DNA of 64,000 nucleotides, taken from assembly GCF_000818015.1 (NCBI RefSeq), contig NZ_CP007511.1:2614501-2678500 (forward strand). Reading direction: 5' to 3'. The translations under genes and the position numbers were made by a program. Source of the stretch: Stutzerimonas balearica DSM 6083. Lineage in GTDB: Bacteria; Pseudomonadota; Gammaproteobacteria; Pseudomonadales; Pseudomonadaceae. This document shows positions 55,084 through 64,000 of the stretch, in pieces (position 1 is the stretch's first letter; each line of letters begins with the position of its first letter). Under the pieces are notes generated by a model. That model did no database searches and was not told the origin of the DNA. It saw only the letters and a program-made list of their open reading frames with translations.

Positions 55084-55740
55084 TCAGCGGCGGCGCATGC
55101 GATAGACGCACTCCTCCAGTCGGCTGAGGCCCCGCTGGAGAAACTTCCAGTTCTGCTGCAGCACGTCGTGCCTGGCGAGCAATTCGAGCTCCCAGCATCC
55201 TGCGTAAAGCTGCACAACTTCCTGCTGGGGTACCGAGAATGGCGGACCGCTCATCTCGGCCTGATCGTATTCGACGGTCACCAGCAACAACTCGGCCCCC
55301 GTAGGCATCAGCGAAGTGAGGTGGTCAACGTATCGCTGCCGGAGCGCCAGTGGCAGCGCGATGAGCGCCGCTCGATCATAGATCGCAACGCAACCTTCGA
55401 GCTCCGCGGCGCCCAAGGCGAACACATCACCGCAGAGTATTTCCAGCCGGCCGGCGACGAAGCGCTGGAAAGCCCCGCGCCGCTCCACCTGCGGCACCAG
55501 CCGTTGCTCGTCAAAAAACGCACGCACGGCCTTTTCGCTCAGCTCGACGCCCACCACGGTGAAGCCCTGCTCCACCAGCCAGGCCATGTCCAGCGACTTG
55601 CCACACAACGGAACCAGCACGCGAGCACCATTCGGCAGCGCAAGCGACGACCAGTGCCGCAGCAGATAGGGATTGACTTCGCCCAGGTGGAAACCGATTT
55701 CGTTACGCGCCCAGCGCTCGTGCCAGAAAGCCTCGTTCAC
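55084..55740 (-). CDS. tpm: Thiopurine S-methyltransferase
   Basis: The gene encodes 218 residues, the TPMT length. FWHERWARNEIGFHLGEVNPYL is the family opening, and RVLVPLCGKSLDMAWL is the SAM-binding motif with VVGVELSEKAVRAFF. GCVAIYDRAALIALPLALRQRYVDHL follows. Bacterial TPMTs methylate thiopurines and metalloids such as selenite or tellurite and can detoxify them. It converges with the DUF2959 lipoprotein and lies 54 bases from fleR. The gene order htpX-tpm agrees with my memory of Pseudomonas. Confidence 0.95.
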   Translation of the reverse strand: MNEAFWHERWARNEIGFHLGEVNPYLLRHWSSLALPNGARVLVPLCGKSLDMAWLVEQGFTVVGVELSEKAVRAFFDEQRLVPQVERRGAFQRFVAGRLEILCGDVFALGAAELEGCVAIYDRAALIALPLALRQRYVDHLTSLMPTGAELLLVTVEYDQAEMSGPPFSVPQQEVVQLYAGCWELELLARHDVLQQNWKFLQRGLSRLEECVYRMRRR

Positions 55741-55793
55741 AGCCGCCTCTCCAGTGAATGACTGACGCAGCCTACACCGGCCCAGCGTTGAAT

Positions 55794-57170
55794 TCAGCCG
55801 AACAGCGAGCCGTCGATATCAAGCCCGGCCTCGCGCATCTGTGCGAGCTTGTAGCGCAGCGTCCGCGGACTGATGCCCAGGCGCTCGGCGGTTTCCTTGC
55901 GCCGGCCGCGTTCGGCACGCAGGGTGTCGAGAATGAGCCGATATTCGCGGTGGCGCAGATCATCATTCAGTGCGCCGGATGGCTCGTCAGTCTCGCCCCC
56001 CACGGCAGGCATGGCAGGCCTGCCGTGCGCCTCTCCCGGCCGGTCGATAAACAGATCCGCCGCCTCGATCACGCCGCCCTGCTGCAAGATCAGCGCACGC
56101 TGAATGGCATTGTCCAGTTCCCGCACGTTGCCGGGCCAGGCGTGCTCGAGCAGGCTGCGCCGCGCCTGCTCGGATAAACGCGCCGGCCCCAGGCCCTGAC
56201 GCTGCGCGTGCCTGGCCAGCAAGCGCTCGGCCAGGGGCAGAATATCCGCGGGCCGCTCTCGCAGCGGGGCCCAGCGCAGGGGAAATACCGACAGCCGGTA
56301 ATAGAGGTCCTCGCGAAAGCGCCCAGCGGCCACTTCGCCCTGAATGTCCCGGTTGGTCGTGGCCAGCACGCGGATATCCAAGGTAATCGGCCTCCGACCA
56401 CCGACCCGCTCCACCTCGCGCTCCTGCAGAACACGTAGAAGCTTCGCCTGTAGCGCGAGCGGCATCTCGGAAATCTCGTCCAGCAACAAGGTGCCACCGT
56501 TGGCCTGTTCGAACTTGCCAGGCTGAGAATGCAAGGCGCCCGTGAAGGCGCCCTTTTCGTGCCCGAACAAGGTGGCCTCGAGCATCGAATCCGGAATCGC
56601 GGCACAGTTGATCGCCACGAACGGCTGCTCAGCGCGCGCCGAGCAGACGTGGATATAGCGCGCCAGCACTTCCTTGCCGGTTCCGGACTCGCCGGAGATC
56701 AACACGGTGGAATCGCTGCGTGCCACGCGGGCGGCCAAAGCCAGCAACTGCCGACTGGCAGGCTCGCAGGCGATAGGGCCCGAGTCCTGTGCCGGCCGAC
56801 ACGCCGTATCGAGGTAGCGCGCCAGCAGATCGAGCAGCCTGGAGGGTTCGAAGGGTTTGACCAGGTAGTCCAACGCCCCTTCGCGCATCGCGTCGACCGC
56901 CCTCTCCACCTGGGCGAAGGCGGTCATCAGCACCATCGGCACGCCGGGATGCCGCTCGCGCAAAGTACGCAACAGTCCGTGGCCGTCCATTCCCGGCATG
57001 TTCACGTCGCTGATCACCAGGGCAAAGTGTTCCGACCGCAGCGCCGCCAGTGCCTCCTCGGCGTTCGCGACTGCGGTGTACGCGTAGCCGGCCAGCTCGA
57101 GCGTGTCGCCCAGCGCCTCGCGCAATGCGGGATCGTCTTCGACCAGCAACAACCGATCATCAGCGGTCAT
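55794..57170 (-). CDS. fleR: FleR, sigma54-dependent flagellar response regulator
   Basis: The gene encodes 458 residues from ATG at 57170, within the last codons of fleS. The receiver domain has the acidic pocket EDD and the phosphoacceptor Asp in VISDVNMPGMDG. The AAA+ domain carries [11 protein letters not shown] (Walker A), [12 protein letters not shown] (sigma54 contact) and GTLLLDEISEM. The C-terminus is a Fis-type helix-turn-helix (RKETAERLGISPRTLRYKL). In Pseudomonas, FleR activated by FleS turns on class III hook and basal-body genes. Here fliE does not follow; tpm does. Confidence 0.95.
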   Translation of the reverse strand: MTADDRLLLVEDDPALREALGDTLELAGYAYTAVANAEEALAALRSEHFALVISDVNMPGMDGHGLLRTLRERHPGVPMVLMTAFAQVERAVDAMREGALDYLVKPFEPSRLLDLLARYLDTACRPAQDSGPIACEPASRQLLALAARVARSDSTVLISGESGTGKEVLARYIHVCSARAEQPFVAINCAAIPDSMLEATLFGHEKGAFTGALHSQPGKFEQANGGTLLLDEISEMPLALQAKLLRVLQEREVERVGGRRPITLDIRVLATTNRDIQGEVAAGRFREDLYYRLSVFPLRWAPLRERPADILPLAERLLARHAQRQGLGPARLSEQARRSLLEHAWPGNVRELDNAIQRALILQQGGVIEAADLFIDRPGEAHGRPAMPAVGGETDEPSGALNDDLRHREYRLILDTLRAERGRRKETAERLGISPRTLRYKLAQMREAGLDIDGSLFG

Positions 57171-58347
57171 CGGCAAGCTCCTGCACCGCTATCAGCGGCA
57201 GGGATAACCGCACGCAGGTCCCGCGCCCGAGCCGTGAGCGCACCTGAAGTTCGCCGTGATGCGCACGTGCGACAGCCATGGCGACAGCCAGACCAAGCCC
57301 GGTCCCGCTCGCCTTGGTGGTAAAGAACGGTTCGCCCAGACGGGCCAGCACGGCGGGCGCGATGCCCATCCCGTTGTCGCTCACACACAGGCGCACGACA
57401 CTTCGGCGACGGTAGACATGCACTTTCAATCGCGCCGGCTCGCCGGCCGCCTGCCTGGCATTGTCCAGCAAGTTGCACAGGGCACCGACAAGGGTGTCTC
57501 GATTGCACAACAGCTCGCCCGCCGCGACGTCGCACTGCCAGCGCACCTCGATGCCCTGGAGCAAAGGCTCGGCCGCTGAACGCAGTGCGGCGAGCAATGC
57601 TGTGGGGGTCAGCCGGTCAGTCAGCGGCAGGTCGCCACGGGCAAAGACCAGCATGTCGCGCACCTGCCGCTCCATGTCTTCGAGACGGGCCTTCAGTCGG
57701 CCGGCGAAACGGCTTTGCTGGTCGGGGTTCAGCGCGCCCTGCTGCAGGTGGCTGGCATAGATGAGTGCGGCCGACAGAGGCGTCCGCACCTGATGGGCGA
57801 GCGAAGCGACCATGCGCCCCAGCGACGAGAGGCGCTGGTGCCGAGCAAGCTGCTCCTGCAGCCGGCGGGTTTCCGTGAGGTCGGTCAGCAGCACCAGCTG
57901 CCCTGGCTCGCTCTCCAGCGAGCGCGTGGCAATGGCAACACGCCGTCCGTCGCGCAGCGATACCTCATGGCCATCGTCGCCGCGAGGGGCGAAGCGCTGG
58001 GCGATAACGTCACGCCAGAGGCGGCCGAGCAGATCGGCACCCAACAGGTCCAGCGCAGCCGGATTGGCCTCGTCGACAATGCCGCGTCCGTCGATCACCA
58101 CTACCCCACCGGGCAACAGATCCAAAAGGCTCTGGTGCCTTCGCACAAGGCTTTCTTTCTCGGCGATCTCCTGCTGGCGCAGCAAGCTGGCAGCCTCGAG
58201 CTGGCCGGTCAGCTCAGCGACACGCGCTTCGACTTGGCCATAGGAGACATCCAGCTGCCTGGCCAGGCGCGCCAGATCGTCAAGCGCCCGCTCTTTCGGC
58301 GTGGCAACGGGTGGACTGGTTGTGGCGTGGTGGGCGGTTGTACTCAC
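57160..58347 (-). CDS. fleS: FleS flagellar sensor kinase
   Basis: The gene encodes about 395 residues from GTG at 58347; the start is uncertain because no strong ribosome site is visible, and the family length (about 400) decides. A soluble kinase without membrane segments: an N-terminal coiled coil (VSYGQVEARVAELTGQLEAASLL), a PAS domain (LLDLLPGGVVVIDGRGIVDEANPAALDLLG), the phosphoacceptor helix SLGRMVASLAHQVRTPLSAALI and an ATPase domain with NLLDNARQA, DNGMGI and TGLGLAVA. FleS phosphorylates FleR. Its stop overlaps the fleR start, so they are coupled. Confidence 0.94.
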   Translation of the reverse strand: MSTTAHHATTSPPVATPKERALDDLARLARQLDVSYGQVEARVAELTGQLEAASLLRQQEIAEKESLVRRHQSLLDLLPGGVVVIDGRGIVDEANPAALDLLGADLLGRLWRDVIAQRFAPRGDDGHEVSLRDGRRVAIATRSLESEPGQLVLLTDLTETRRLQEQLARHQRLSSLGRMVASLAHQVRTPLSAALIYASHLQQGALNPDQQSRFAGRLKARLEDMERQVRDMLVFARGDLPLTDRLTPTALLAALRSAAEPLLQGIEVRWQCDVAAGELLCNRDTLVGALCNLLDNARQAAGEPARLKVHVYRRRSVVRLCVSDNGMGIAPAVLARLGEPFFTTKASGTGLGLAVAMAVARAHHGELQVRSRLGRGTCVRLSLPLIAVQELADDR

Positions 58348-58457
58348 GGCTCCGCTCGACTCCGTCAAGGATTGGACGTCTGCGGAGCCGGAGCAATGTT
58401 CGTGCCTTGACGGGATTGACCGGGCGTCGGCGCCTTCGCGCCAACGCCCGCGGGAGA

Positions 58458-59924
58458 TCACTCGGCGATGTCGTCGTCGCGGCGATTCATCCCGTACTTG
58501 CGCATCTTTTCGACCAGGGTGGTCCGCCGGATGCGCAGACGCTCGGCAGCACGCGCAACCACGCCACCGGCATCCTCGAGCGCCTGGTGAATCAGGCCCT
58601 GTTCGAGGTTGCCCAGGTATTCCTTGAGGTCGAGGCCTTCGGCCGGCAGCATCGCGTGGGCATCAGCGACGGCGATGGGCGCGTTGATCGCTGCCCGCTC
58701 CTCCATTTCGTCCTGCAAGGCGCTGGCGTATTGCTCGTCGTCGTCATCGACATGGCGGAATTTCTTCGGCAGTTCCATGACGCCGATGACGCCGTACGGA
58801 TGCATGATCGCCATGCGCTCGACGAGGTTGGCCAGCTCGCGGATGTTGCCCGGCCAGTCGTGACGGCACAGCGACATGATTGCGGCTGAGTTGAATCGAA
58901 TGGAGCCGCGCTTCTCGTGCTCCATCCTTGAAATGAGTTCGTTGAGCAGCAGCGGTATGTCTTCGACCCGCTCGCGCAAGGGCGCCATTTCGATAGGGAA
59001 CACATTCAATCGATAGTAGAGGTCCTCGCGGAACGTCCCCTCTTCGATCATCTTCTCCAGGTCCTTGTGGGTCGCCGCGATAATGCGAACGTCCGCCTGC
59101 TGGGTACGGTTGCTGCCGACGCGCTCGAACGTCCGCTCCTGCAGTACGCGCAACAGCTTGACCTGCATCGGCAACGGCATGTCGCCGATCTCATCGAGAA
59201 ACAGCGTGCCGCCTTCGGCCAATTCGAAACGCCCGGCTCGCGCAGTGATCGCCCCGGTGAAGGCGCCTTTCTCATGACCGAACAGTTCGCTTTCGAGCAG
59301 CTCGGCCGGGATCGCACCGCAATTGACCGGCACAAAAGGCGCCTGCCGGCGCTTGGAGTGATAGTGCAGATTGCGCGCGACGACTTCTTTGCCAGTGCCG
59401 GATTCACCAAGGATCAGCACGCTGGCCTCGGTGTCGGCGACCTGCTGCATCATCTGCCGCACATGCTGGACGGCACGACTGGTCCCGACCAGGCTGCGGA
59501 ACAAATTGGTTTCACGCTGGCGCCCGCGCCCCTTCGCCTGGGTCATCTCCCGATAGATCTGGGCGCGGTGCAGGGAGTCGAGTAGCTTGTTGTAGCTCGG
59601 TGGCATTTCCAGGCTGGTAAGAACACGACGTCGCGCATCCTCTGGCCAATCGGCCGGGGCCGGCTCGCCAAGCAGGATCAACGGCAGTTGTTCGTCCCAC
59701 TGCCCCAGCTGCTTGAGCAACTCGGCCGCGCCCCCCTTAGAGTCGATCTGGCCGACCAGCACGCCGAGAATACTGCCGCTCGACTCAAGCCCTTCGACGG
59801 CCCGACGCCAGTCGTCGCTTGCGCAAGCCAGGTGATCCTCGCTGAGGAAGTTCAGGATGACGGTCATATCCCGCCGACGATCGCAGTCATCGTCTATCAA
59901 CAAAATCTTGGTATCACGCCACAT
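58458..59924 (-). CDS. fleQ: FleQ, master flagellar regulator and c-di-GMP-responsive activator
   Basis: The gene encodes 488 residues. It has an N-terminal divergent receiver-like domain ([14 protein letters not shown]), an AAA+ domain with [37 protein letters not shown] and [16 protein letters not shown], and a C-terminal Fis-type helix-turn-helix ([21 protein letters not shown]). In Pseudomonas FleQ starts the flagellar cascade with sigma54 and represses or activates exopolysaccharide genes depending on c-di-GMP. A probable sigma70 promoter lies about 75 bases upstream. fleS follows after about 110 bases. Confidence 0.97.
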   Translation of the reverse strand: MWRDTKILLIDDDCDRRRDMTVILNFLSEDHLACASDDWRRAVEGLESSGSILGVLVGQIDSKGGAAELLKQLGQWDEQLPLILLGEPAPADWPEDARRRVLTSLEMPPSYNKLLDSLHRAQIYREMTQAKGRGRQRETNLFRSLVGTSRAVQHVRQMMQQVADTEASVLILGESGTGKEVVARNLHYHSKRRQAPFVPVNCGAIPAELLESELFGHEKGAFTGAITARAGRFELAEGGTLFLDEIGDMPLPMQVKLLRVLQERTFERVGSNRTQQADVRIIAATHKDLEKMIEEGTFREDLYYRLNVFPIEMAPLRERVEDIPLLLNELISRMEHEKRGSIRFNSAAIMSLCRHDWPGNIRELANLVERMAIMHPYGVIGVMELPKKFRHVDDDDEQYASALQDEMEERAAINAPIAVADAHAMLPAEGLDLKEYLGNLEQGLIHQALEDAGGVVARAAERLRIRRTTLVEKMRKYGMNRRDDDIAE

Positions 59925-60299
59925 CTTGTCTATAGGGCCCTGATTTCTAGAGGATGCCTGCGCTCGAATCCTTGAGAAACGACCACCAACGGCAGCGAGC
60001 CGCTAGTTAATTAGAAAAAGGGAACTGAGTCAAATTAATGACGTGCCAATGCGCCTAAAGGCGTAACGGTCTCCGCCCCTTATGTGTCGACTGTCAGCTT
60101 GGCCGGGATCTGAGCGCGTGAAATCCAGCGCCTCAAAAAGTCAAAATAACAGCAATTAAAAGCACAAAATGCAGGGATATAGCGCCAACTCTCTGCCCTG
60201 ATAAACCTATGAGCCGCGAGACTGATAGAAAAGTTCCGTTACGTTTGCCTAAGGCAGACGGAAGGACATGCGGCATTGCGTCGCGAGGGGAAATACGGA
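59925..60299. other. AT-rich intergenic region upstream of fleQ
   Basis: About 375 bases between fliT and fleQ, both on the minus strand, with no gene. The stretch near 60140-60180 (AAAATAACAGCAATTAAAAGC and neighbours) is unusually AT-rich for this genome and could bend DNA or bind H-NS-like MvaT proteins; this is inference. A sigma70-type promoter is placed at 60004-60033. I could not find a clear sigma54 or Vfr site. Confidence 0.45.
60004..60033 (-). promoter_or_regulatory. Possible sigma70 promoter of fleQ
   Basis: On the minus strand TTGACT (60028-60033) and TAACTA (60004-60009) are spaced by 18 bases. The -10 box is a weak match. The predicted start is about 75 bases before the fleQ ATG. 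Confidence 0.35.
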
Positions 60300-60596
60300 T
60301 CAACCGAAGAGCTGGTACACCTTGGCGCCCTGTTTGGACTGATTCAGTTGGAGCAGTTCCGACGCGATCCGGTGCCGCTCGGCCTGGCAGGTTGAAACCA
60401 GATCACGGTAGAGCTCGAGCAGAGCCTGCATGCTTTGACGCACCAGCGCCTCATCGCGCTGCGGCTCGTGCATGGCTTCTTCGACCGCCAGCCGGCATTC
60501 CCGATCGAGCACACTGATGGCCGCCCAGTCCTGTTCCGCCAGTGCATTGCGCAAGGCGCTGCCGGTTTCCTCGAGACGTTTGACGGAAGCATTCAT
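60300..60596 (-). CDS. fliT: FliT-like flagellar export chaperone
   Basis: The gene encodes 98 residues from ATG at 60596. It is all-helical and hydrophilic, beginning MNASVKRLEETGSALRNALAEQDWAAISVLDRECRLAVEEAM, the pattern of FliT-type proteins that chaperone the filament cap FliD. ALLELYRDLVSTCQAERHRIASELLQLNQSKQGAKVYQLF closes the protein; this C-terminal helix is typical. In Pseudomonas fliT follows fliD-fliS and precedes fleQ. Here fleQ follows as expected but fliS and fliD are not upstream. Short and weakly conserved, so the name rests partly on context. Confidence 0.78.
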   Translation of the reverse strand: MNASVKRLEETGSALRNALAEQDWAAISVLDRECRLAVEEAMHEPQRDEALVRQSMQALLELYRDLVSTCQAERHRIASELLQLNQSKQGAKVYQLFG

Positions 60597-60707
60597 GGAG
60601 TCGACTCCGGTTGGGCGATCAGTGACTGAGTCATGGGCAGTTGCCCGGGACACTTCTCTTATCGGCAACGGCAAACGAGGCTTTAGTGCGATCGGTCGAT
60701 GCGAGGC

Positions 60708-61142
60708 TCAGCGGTAACTACGCAACCCTGGCGGAACACTTGGAGGCGCGACCGGCTCCCAGGGGCCATCCGGACGACCGGCACAAAACCAGTCGCCATC
60801 CCACCGATAGTAGAGGCGATCGCGGTAGAACAGCTCGGTCCCTTCAACCACATAGACACCCAGGCGGTTGTCCCAATGCGCCTGTCCGTAAGGCGGCGGG
60901 GCATAGCGCGGGTGGCTACGCTGAACGCTCGGCGCGCGCGGCGCCTCCGGAGACGGCATGGGCGGCGGCGTGATCACCGGCCCGCTCGGCGGCGGCGCGG
61001 TCCGCGCAGGCGGCTCGCTCGGCTCAACAGGCGCCTTCTCACTCCGATAAGGCGACCCGGCGCAAGCGCCAAGAAGCAGCGCAATGCCGACTACACCGGC
61101 CAGTCTGGCAACTCGGTCGATTCCGGATTCCCTGTTGTTCAT
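60708..61142 (-). CDS. Proline-rich lipoprotein with a Tyr/Trp-rich C-terminus
   Basis: The gene encodes 144 residues. The signal MNNRESGIDRVARLAGVVGIALLLGACAGS has a lipobox LLGAC, giving a lipoprotein. The middle is a Pro/Ser-rich linker (PPARTAPPPSGPVITPPPMPSP), suggestive of spanning the cell wall. The C-terminal part AHWDNRLGVYVVEGTELFYRDRLYYRWDGDWFCAGRPDGPWEPV resembles small YXRXXGXWXXA-type repeats of unknown function. It lies between fliT and ccmI on the minus strand. I have no functional name. Confidence 0.75.
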   Translation of the reverse strand: MNNRESGIDRVARLAGVVGIALLLGACAGSPYRSEKAPVEPSEPPARTAPPPSGPVITPPPMPSPEAPRAPSVQRSHPRYAPPPYGQAHWDNRLGVYVVEGTELFYRDRLYYRWDGDWFCAGRPDGPWEPVAPPSVPPGLRSYR

Positions 61143-61168
61143 GCTCGCTCGCCTTGCATTTCTCGCAT

Positions 61169-62374
61169 TTACTGTCCGTCGGGGCTGTCGATCACCAGGC
61201 TCACGCCAGGCGCATCCGCAGCCGGCTCAAGCACCTCGCTCTGACCGATCCATTGCCCTTTGGTTGCATTCCCCTCGCGTGAAATACGCGCGGTGAGCTG
61301 AACCTGGGAGTAATTCGACATCTTGAGTTGCGGCATCATCGCATCGGCGTCACCAAGGCTGACCTTCGCGGGCAAGTCAGCCACGCTGAGCCGCTTGACG
61401 GCCAAGGGTATCTTCGGCCCGGACACGGCGCGGGCGAACACGAACACGCTGTCTTGCTGATCGACCTTGGTCTTGAGCTCCGGCGCAAGGTCTACCTGCA
61501 CCTGCAATGTGACCGCTTGCTGGGCAACCGCCGGTGGCACAGCTGGCGCCGCGTCCCCCAGCTCCTGTCGCGCACGAGCGATCCCGCCCTGTATGGCCTC
61601 GCGCGATGGGTCCTGCTCAGGCAGCGTCGCCACCAGGCGCTCCCAGTAGCCGATGGCGTCGGCGTAGCGCTTCTCCTCGAATGCGGCGATACCGAGCAAG
61701 CCGAGGGTCGTAACCTCCTGCGGATCGCCTTTGAGCGCCTCGTCGGTCAAAGCCTGGAGTTCCTCGCTCCACTGACGGTCATTGGCGAAGTAACGCGCCT
61801 GAGCCAACTGTCCAAGCAGCTCAGGCTGCCGCCCCGCCAGTGCGATCACCCGCTCGAATGCCTTGGCCGAGTCGGCAGGGCGCTCCTGACTCATGTAGGC
61901 GCGCCCGAGGAAGTACCACCCCTCGGCCGAATCCGGCTGGGCTTCGACGGCCTGCTCGAGACGCACGACCATCTCCTCCATCGAACGAGGTTGCTCGGAG
62001 AACTGGCGAGCCAGCAGCACCTTGTCACTGGCGCCCCAATGCAGATACAGACCGAAGCCCAGCAAGGGCACCAGAAACGCCAGGATCAGCGGCACCGCGC
62101 GTCCAAGGCGACCGCTACGCTGTGGCTCAGCCCCTTCGGTATCGCTCAGCAACTCGCGCGCAGCATCGGCCTTGCCTGCCTCGTACTGCGCCTCGGTAAG
62201 CGTACCTGCCGCGAACTGCGCGGACAGTTCGTCCAGGCGCTCCTGATAGAGCGCGACGTTCAGTGCAGTACGGTCTTCTTCGGCCTGCGCCTTGCGGCCA
62301 CGCATGATCGGCAGCAACAGAATGGCAAGGGCCGCCAGCAGCAACAGGCCGGCAGCGATCCAGAAATCGGTCAT
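61169..62374 (-). CDS. ccmI: Cytochrome c biogenesis protein CcmI (CycH)
   Basis: The gene encodes 401 residues. Two membrane segments frame an N-terminal leucine-zipper-like loop ([21 protein letters not shown]; later [20 protein letters not shown]). A periplasmic TPR domain follows ([31 protein letters not shown] and further repeats) that holds apocytochrome c, and a C-terminal beta domain ([25 protein letters not shown]). It works with CcmF and CcmH in the haem ligation step of system I. ATG overlaps the ccmH stop (ATGA). It is the last gene of the ccm operon in this window. Confidence 0.96.
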   Translation of the reverse strand: MTDFWIAAGLLLLAALAILLLPIMRGRKAQAEEDRTALNVALYQERLDELSAQFAAGTLTEAQYEAGKADAARELLSDTEGAEPQRSGRLGRAVPLILAFLVPLLGFGLYLHWGASDKVLLARQFSEQPRSMEEMVVRLEQAVEAQPDSAEGWYFLGRAYMSQERPADSAKAFERVIALAGRQPELLGQLAQARYFANDRQWSEELQALTDEALKGDPQEVTTLGLLGIAAFEEKRYADAIGYWERLVATLPEQDPSREAIQGGIARARQELGDAAPAVPPAVAQQAVTLQVQVDLAPELKTKVDQQDSVFVFARAVSGPKIPLAVKRLSVADLPAKVSLGDADAMMPQLKMSNYSQVQLTARISREGNATKGQWIGQSEVLEPAADAPGVSLVIDSPDGQ

Positions 62375-62844
62375 GGCTCTTTCTTGTCCAGCAGGGAGGC
62401 CAGGCGCTGGCGCTCGGCTTCGGTGAGAGTTTGGGCCGCAGGCGTGCTGTCCACGCGACGGCGGCGCACGATGATGAACGCCAGCACGCCAAGCCCGAGG
62501 GTCAGCAGCGCGGCGGGCCCGTACCAGAGCAGCAGCGTGGTTTTGGTTACCGGCGGCCGATAGCGAACGAAGTCACCGTAGCGGGCAACCAGATAATCAA
62601 TGATCTGGTCGTTGCTCTGGCCCTCCTCCAGCATGCGAAAGATCTCCTTGCGAAGATCCATTGCAATCGGCGCGTTTGAGTCGGCGATGTTCTGGTTCTG
62701 GCACTTGGGGCAGCGCAGCTCTTCGGTGAGCGTCCGGTAGCGCTCACGTTCGGCTTCATCACGAAACTCGTAAGTATCGATTGCACCATAGGCCACGAGA
62801 CTGATGAGCAAGCCGACGAACACGGCGAGGAGCGAGCGCATCAT
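62371..62844 (-). CDS. ccmH: Cytochrome c biogenesis thioredoxin-like protein CcmH (CycL)
   Basis: The gene encodes 157 residues. After a signal/anchor ([23 protein letters not shown]) comes the redox motif [25 protein letters not shown], with LRCPKCQ conserved, and [14 protein letters not shown]. One C-terminal membrane segment ([23 protein letters not shown]) anchors it. CcmH reduces the haem-binding cysteines of apocytochrome c before ligation. It overlaps ccmG upstream and ccmI downstream by four bases each. Confidence 0.97.
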   Translation of the reverse strand: MMRSLLAVFVGLLISLVAYGAIDTYEFRDEAERERYRTLTEELRCPKCQNQNIADSNAPIAMDLRKEIFRMLEEGQSNDQIIDYLVARYGDFVRYRPPVTKTTLLLWYGPAALLTLGLGVLAFIIVRRRRVDSTPAAQTLTEAERQRLASLLDKKEP

Positions 62845-63374
62845 TTTTCGTCCACCAGCGCCTGGTAAAGCGGCGCAAGCTGCTCACGCCAGACGCGCTC
62901 GTCAATCACGCCAACGAACTTGTGGCGAATGACGCCCTGCTTGTCGATCAGGAACGTCTCGGGCGCGCCGTAGACACCCAGATCGAGCCCGAGCGAGCCC
63001 TGCTCATCACGGATGTCGAGCTGGTAAGGATTGTGAAACTCGCGCAGCCACTTGCGCGCAGCGGCATTGTCGTCCTTGTAATTGACGCCGTAGATCACCA
63101 CGCCCTGCTCTGCCAGCGCGTTCAGCACAGGGTGCTCGACCTTGCACGACACGCACCAGGTCGCCCATACGTTGAGCAGCGCCGGCTTGCCCTTGAGATC
63201 ATCCTGCGTGAGCAGCTGTTGCTCGTCGGTCACAGAAGGCAGCGAGAAAGCAGGCACCGGCTTGCCGATGAGGGCCGACGGCAATTCGGACGGATCGAGG
63301 AACAGCCCCCGGTAGAGGAACACCGCTACCACCAGGAATATCACCAGCGGTAGCAACAACAGCAGTCTTCTCAC
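62841..63374 (-). CDS. ccmG: Thiol:disulfide oxidoreductase CcmG (DsbE)
   Basis: The gene encodes 177 residues from GTG at 63374, chosen because AAGGAG lies six bases before it; a GTG at 63410 would start inside ccmF further up. A membrane anchor (LLLLLPLVIFLVVAVFLYRGLF) is followed by a periplasmic thioredoxin domain with WATWCVSCKVEHP as active site and YGAPETFLIDKQGVI with the cis-proline. It passes electrons from CcdA/DsbD to CcmH. It overlaps ccmF by a few bases. Confidence 0.96.
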   Translation of the reverse strand: MRRLLLLLPLVIFLVVAVFLYRGLFLDPSELPSALIGKPVPAFSLPSVTDEQQLLTQDDLKGKPALLNVWATWCVSCKVEHPVLNALAEQGVVIYGVNYKDDNAAARKWLREFHNPYQLDIRDEQGSLGLDLGVYGAPETFLIDKQGVIRHKFVGVIDERVWREQLAPLYQALVDEK

Positions 63375-63375
63375 A

Positions 63376-64000
63376 TCAGGCTCCTTGTCCTGCCAGCCCC
63401 AGCGCTTCACGCACCCGGGTCTTGACCTTCACTCGATAACGCCGGTCGCTCGCCGCCAGCACGCCGCCGAATGCCATCATCAGACCGCCGAGCCAGATCC
63501 AGCGTACGAAGGGCTTGATGTGCACGCGCACCGCCCAGGCACCATCGCCCAGTGGCTCACCGAGCGCCACGTAGAGATCGCGGGTAAATCCAGGGTCGAT
63601 ACCTGCTTCGGTCATCGGCATCTGCTGCACCGTGTAAAGCCGCTTTTCCGGATGCAACGTCGCGATCTGGCGCTCGCCATCGAACACGCGGACCGTAGCC
63701 CGATCGGAAGTAAAGTTCGGCCCTTCGTGGTGCTCGGCACCGTCGAAGACGAAATGGTAGCCACCCAGCTCGAGCGACTCGCCAGGCGCCAGACGCAGGT
63801 CCCGCTCCGCGCTCTGATGGCTGGTCAGCACCACGCCAATCGCGCAGACCGCAAGGCCCAGGTGCGCCAGGTGCATGCCCCAGTAGCTCGGGCTTAGGCC
63901 GCGTGCGCCTTTGACCAGTCCCTTGTGACGAGTCTTGTCGAGCAGGTCGCGCACTGCAGCCAGGACGACCCAGGCCGCCAGCAGACAGACCGCCAGCACA
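63376..64000 (-). CDS. ccmF: Cytochrome c haem lyase subunit CcmF, C-terminal part
   Basis: This is the last 207 residues or so of a protein of about 650; the rest lies beyond the right edge. Visible features are the membrane segment LAVCLLAAWVVLAAV, SYWGMHLAHLGLAVCAIGVVLTSHQS with the conserved histidines that hold haem in CcmF, and a periplasmic beta domain (GESLELGGYHFVFDG). The last membrane segment is FVRWIWLGGLMMAFGGVLAASDRRYR. It overlaps ccmG at the stop. The whole operon is CcmF-G-H-I in the expected order. Confidence 0.96.
   Translation of the reverse strand, partial: VLAVCLLAAWVVLAAVRDLLDKTRHKGLVKGARGLSPSYWGMHLAHLGLAVCAIGVVLTSHQSAERDLRLAPGESLELGGYHFVFDGAEHHEGPNFTSDRATVRVFDGERQIATLHPEKRLYTVQQMPMTEAGIDPGFTRDLYVALGEPLGDGAWAVRVHIKPFVRWIWLGGLMMAFGGVLAASDRRYRVKVKTRVREALGLAGQGA

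Overview
The window is a contiguous piece of a GC-rich gammaproteobacterial chromosome, almost certainly from the Pseudomonas / Stutzerimonas (P. stutzeri) group. The basis is gene content and order remembered from Pseudomonas genomes: lexA-sulA-topA-fadAB, earP-efp, gpx-msrB-alaA-htpX-tpm, fleQ-fleS-fleR, ccmF-G-H-I. No integrase, transposase, phage gene or CRISPR array is visible. Most of the window reads as core chromosome with a few accessory islands.

Layout. 1-8.4 kb: SOS genes (end of lexA, sulA), topoisomerase I and the fadBA beta-oxidation operon. 8.7-13.7 kb: oligopeptidase B, small proteins, an ArgD/AruC-type aminotransferase and a crotonase. 13.8-14.0 kb: tRNA-Ser(GGA) with a good promoter and terminator. 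14-19.7 kb: LrgAB/CidAB-type pair, ccoG and a MocR-type regulator (each split by an apparent one-base frameshift), a secreted Pro/Gly-rich protein, a 31-residue membrane peptide and a periplasmic rhodanese. 20-31.4 kb: MscS channel, acetyl-CoA synthetase, DUF2254 membrane protein, DEAD-box helicase, an unusual chemoreceptor, a spermidine-synthase-like protein and class II DAHP synthase. 31.5-35.1 kb: SLC13 transporter, EF-P with its rhamnosyltransferase EarP, and 4.5S RNA. 35.3-42.2 kb: renalase-like flavoprotein, MotA/MotB-like pair, ZIP transporter and a membrane-fusion/permease/ATPase ABC system.

42.3-47.7 kb is the most interesting accessory region. Two convergent operons look like a sulfide/persulfide module. 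One encodes an ETHE1/Blh-type metallo-hydrolase, a SulP anion transporter, a rhodanese and a DUF2141 protein. The other encodes a BigR/SqrR-like ArsR repressor, two YeeE/YedE half-transporters and a DUF2892 protein. A CsoR/CstR-family sensor gene lies just behind the repressor promoter, which carries a perfect AT-rich inverted repeat.

47.8-55.8 kb: tRNA-Gly and tRNA-Glu with a shared promoter, then housekeeping and stress genes (GST, DUF815 ATPase, glutathione peroxidase, MsrB, AlaA, HtpX, a lipoprotein, Tpm). 55.8-60.6 kb: flagellar regulators fliT-fleQ-fleS-fleR, cut off from the rest of the flagellar cluster. 60.7-64 kb: a lipoprotein and the distal part of the cytochrome c maturation operon (ccmF, G, H, I), running off the end.

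Three apparent single-base indels between 16.7 and 24.7 kb (ccoG, the MocR gene and the DUF2254 gene) suggest either local sequence errors or recent decay and should be resolved before the products are interpreted. Residue numbers are counted by eye and may be off by one or two. Family assignments rest on recognised motifs, not on database searches.
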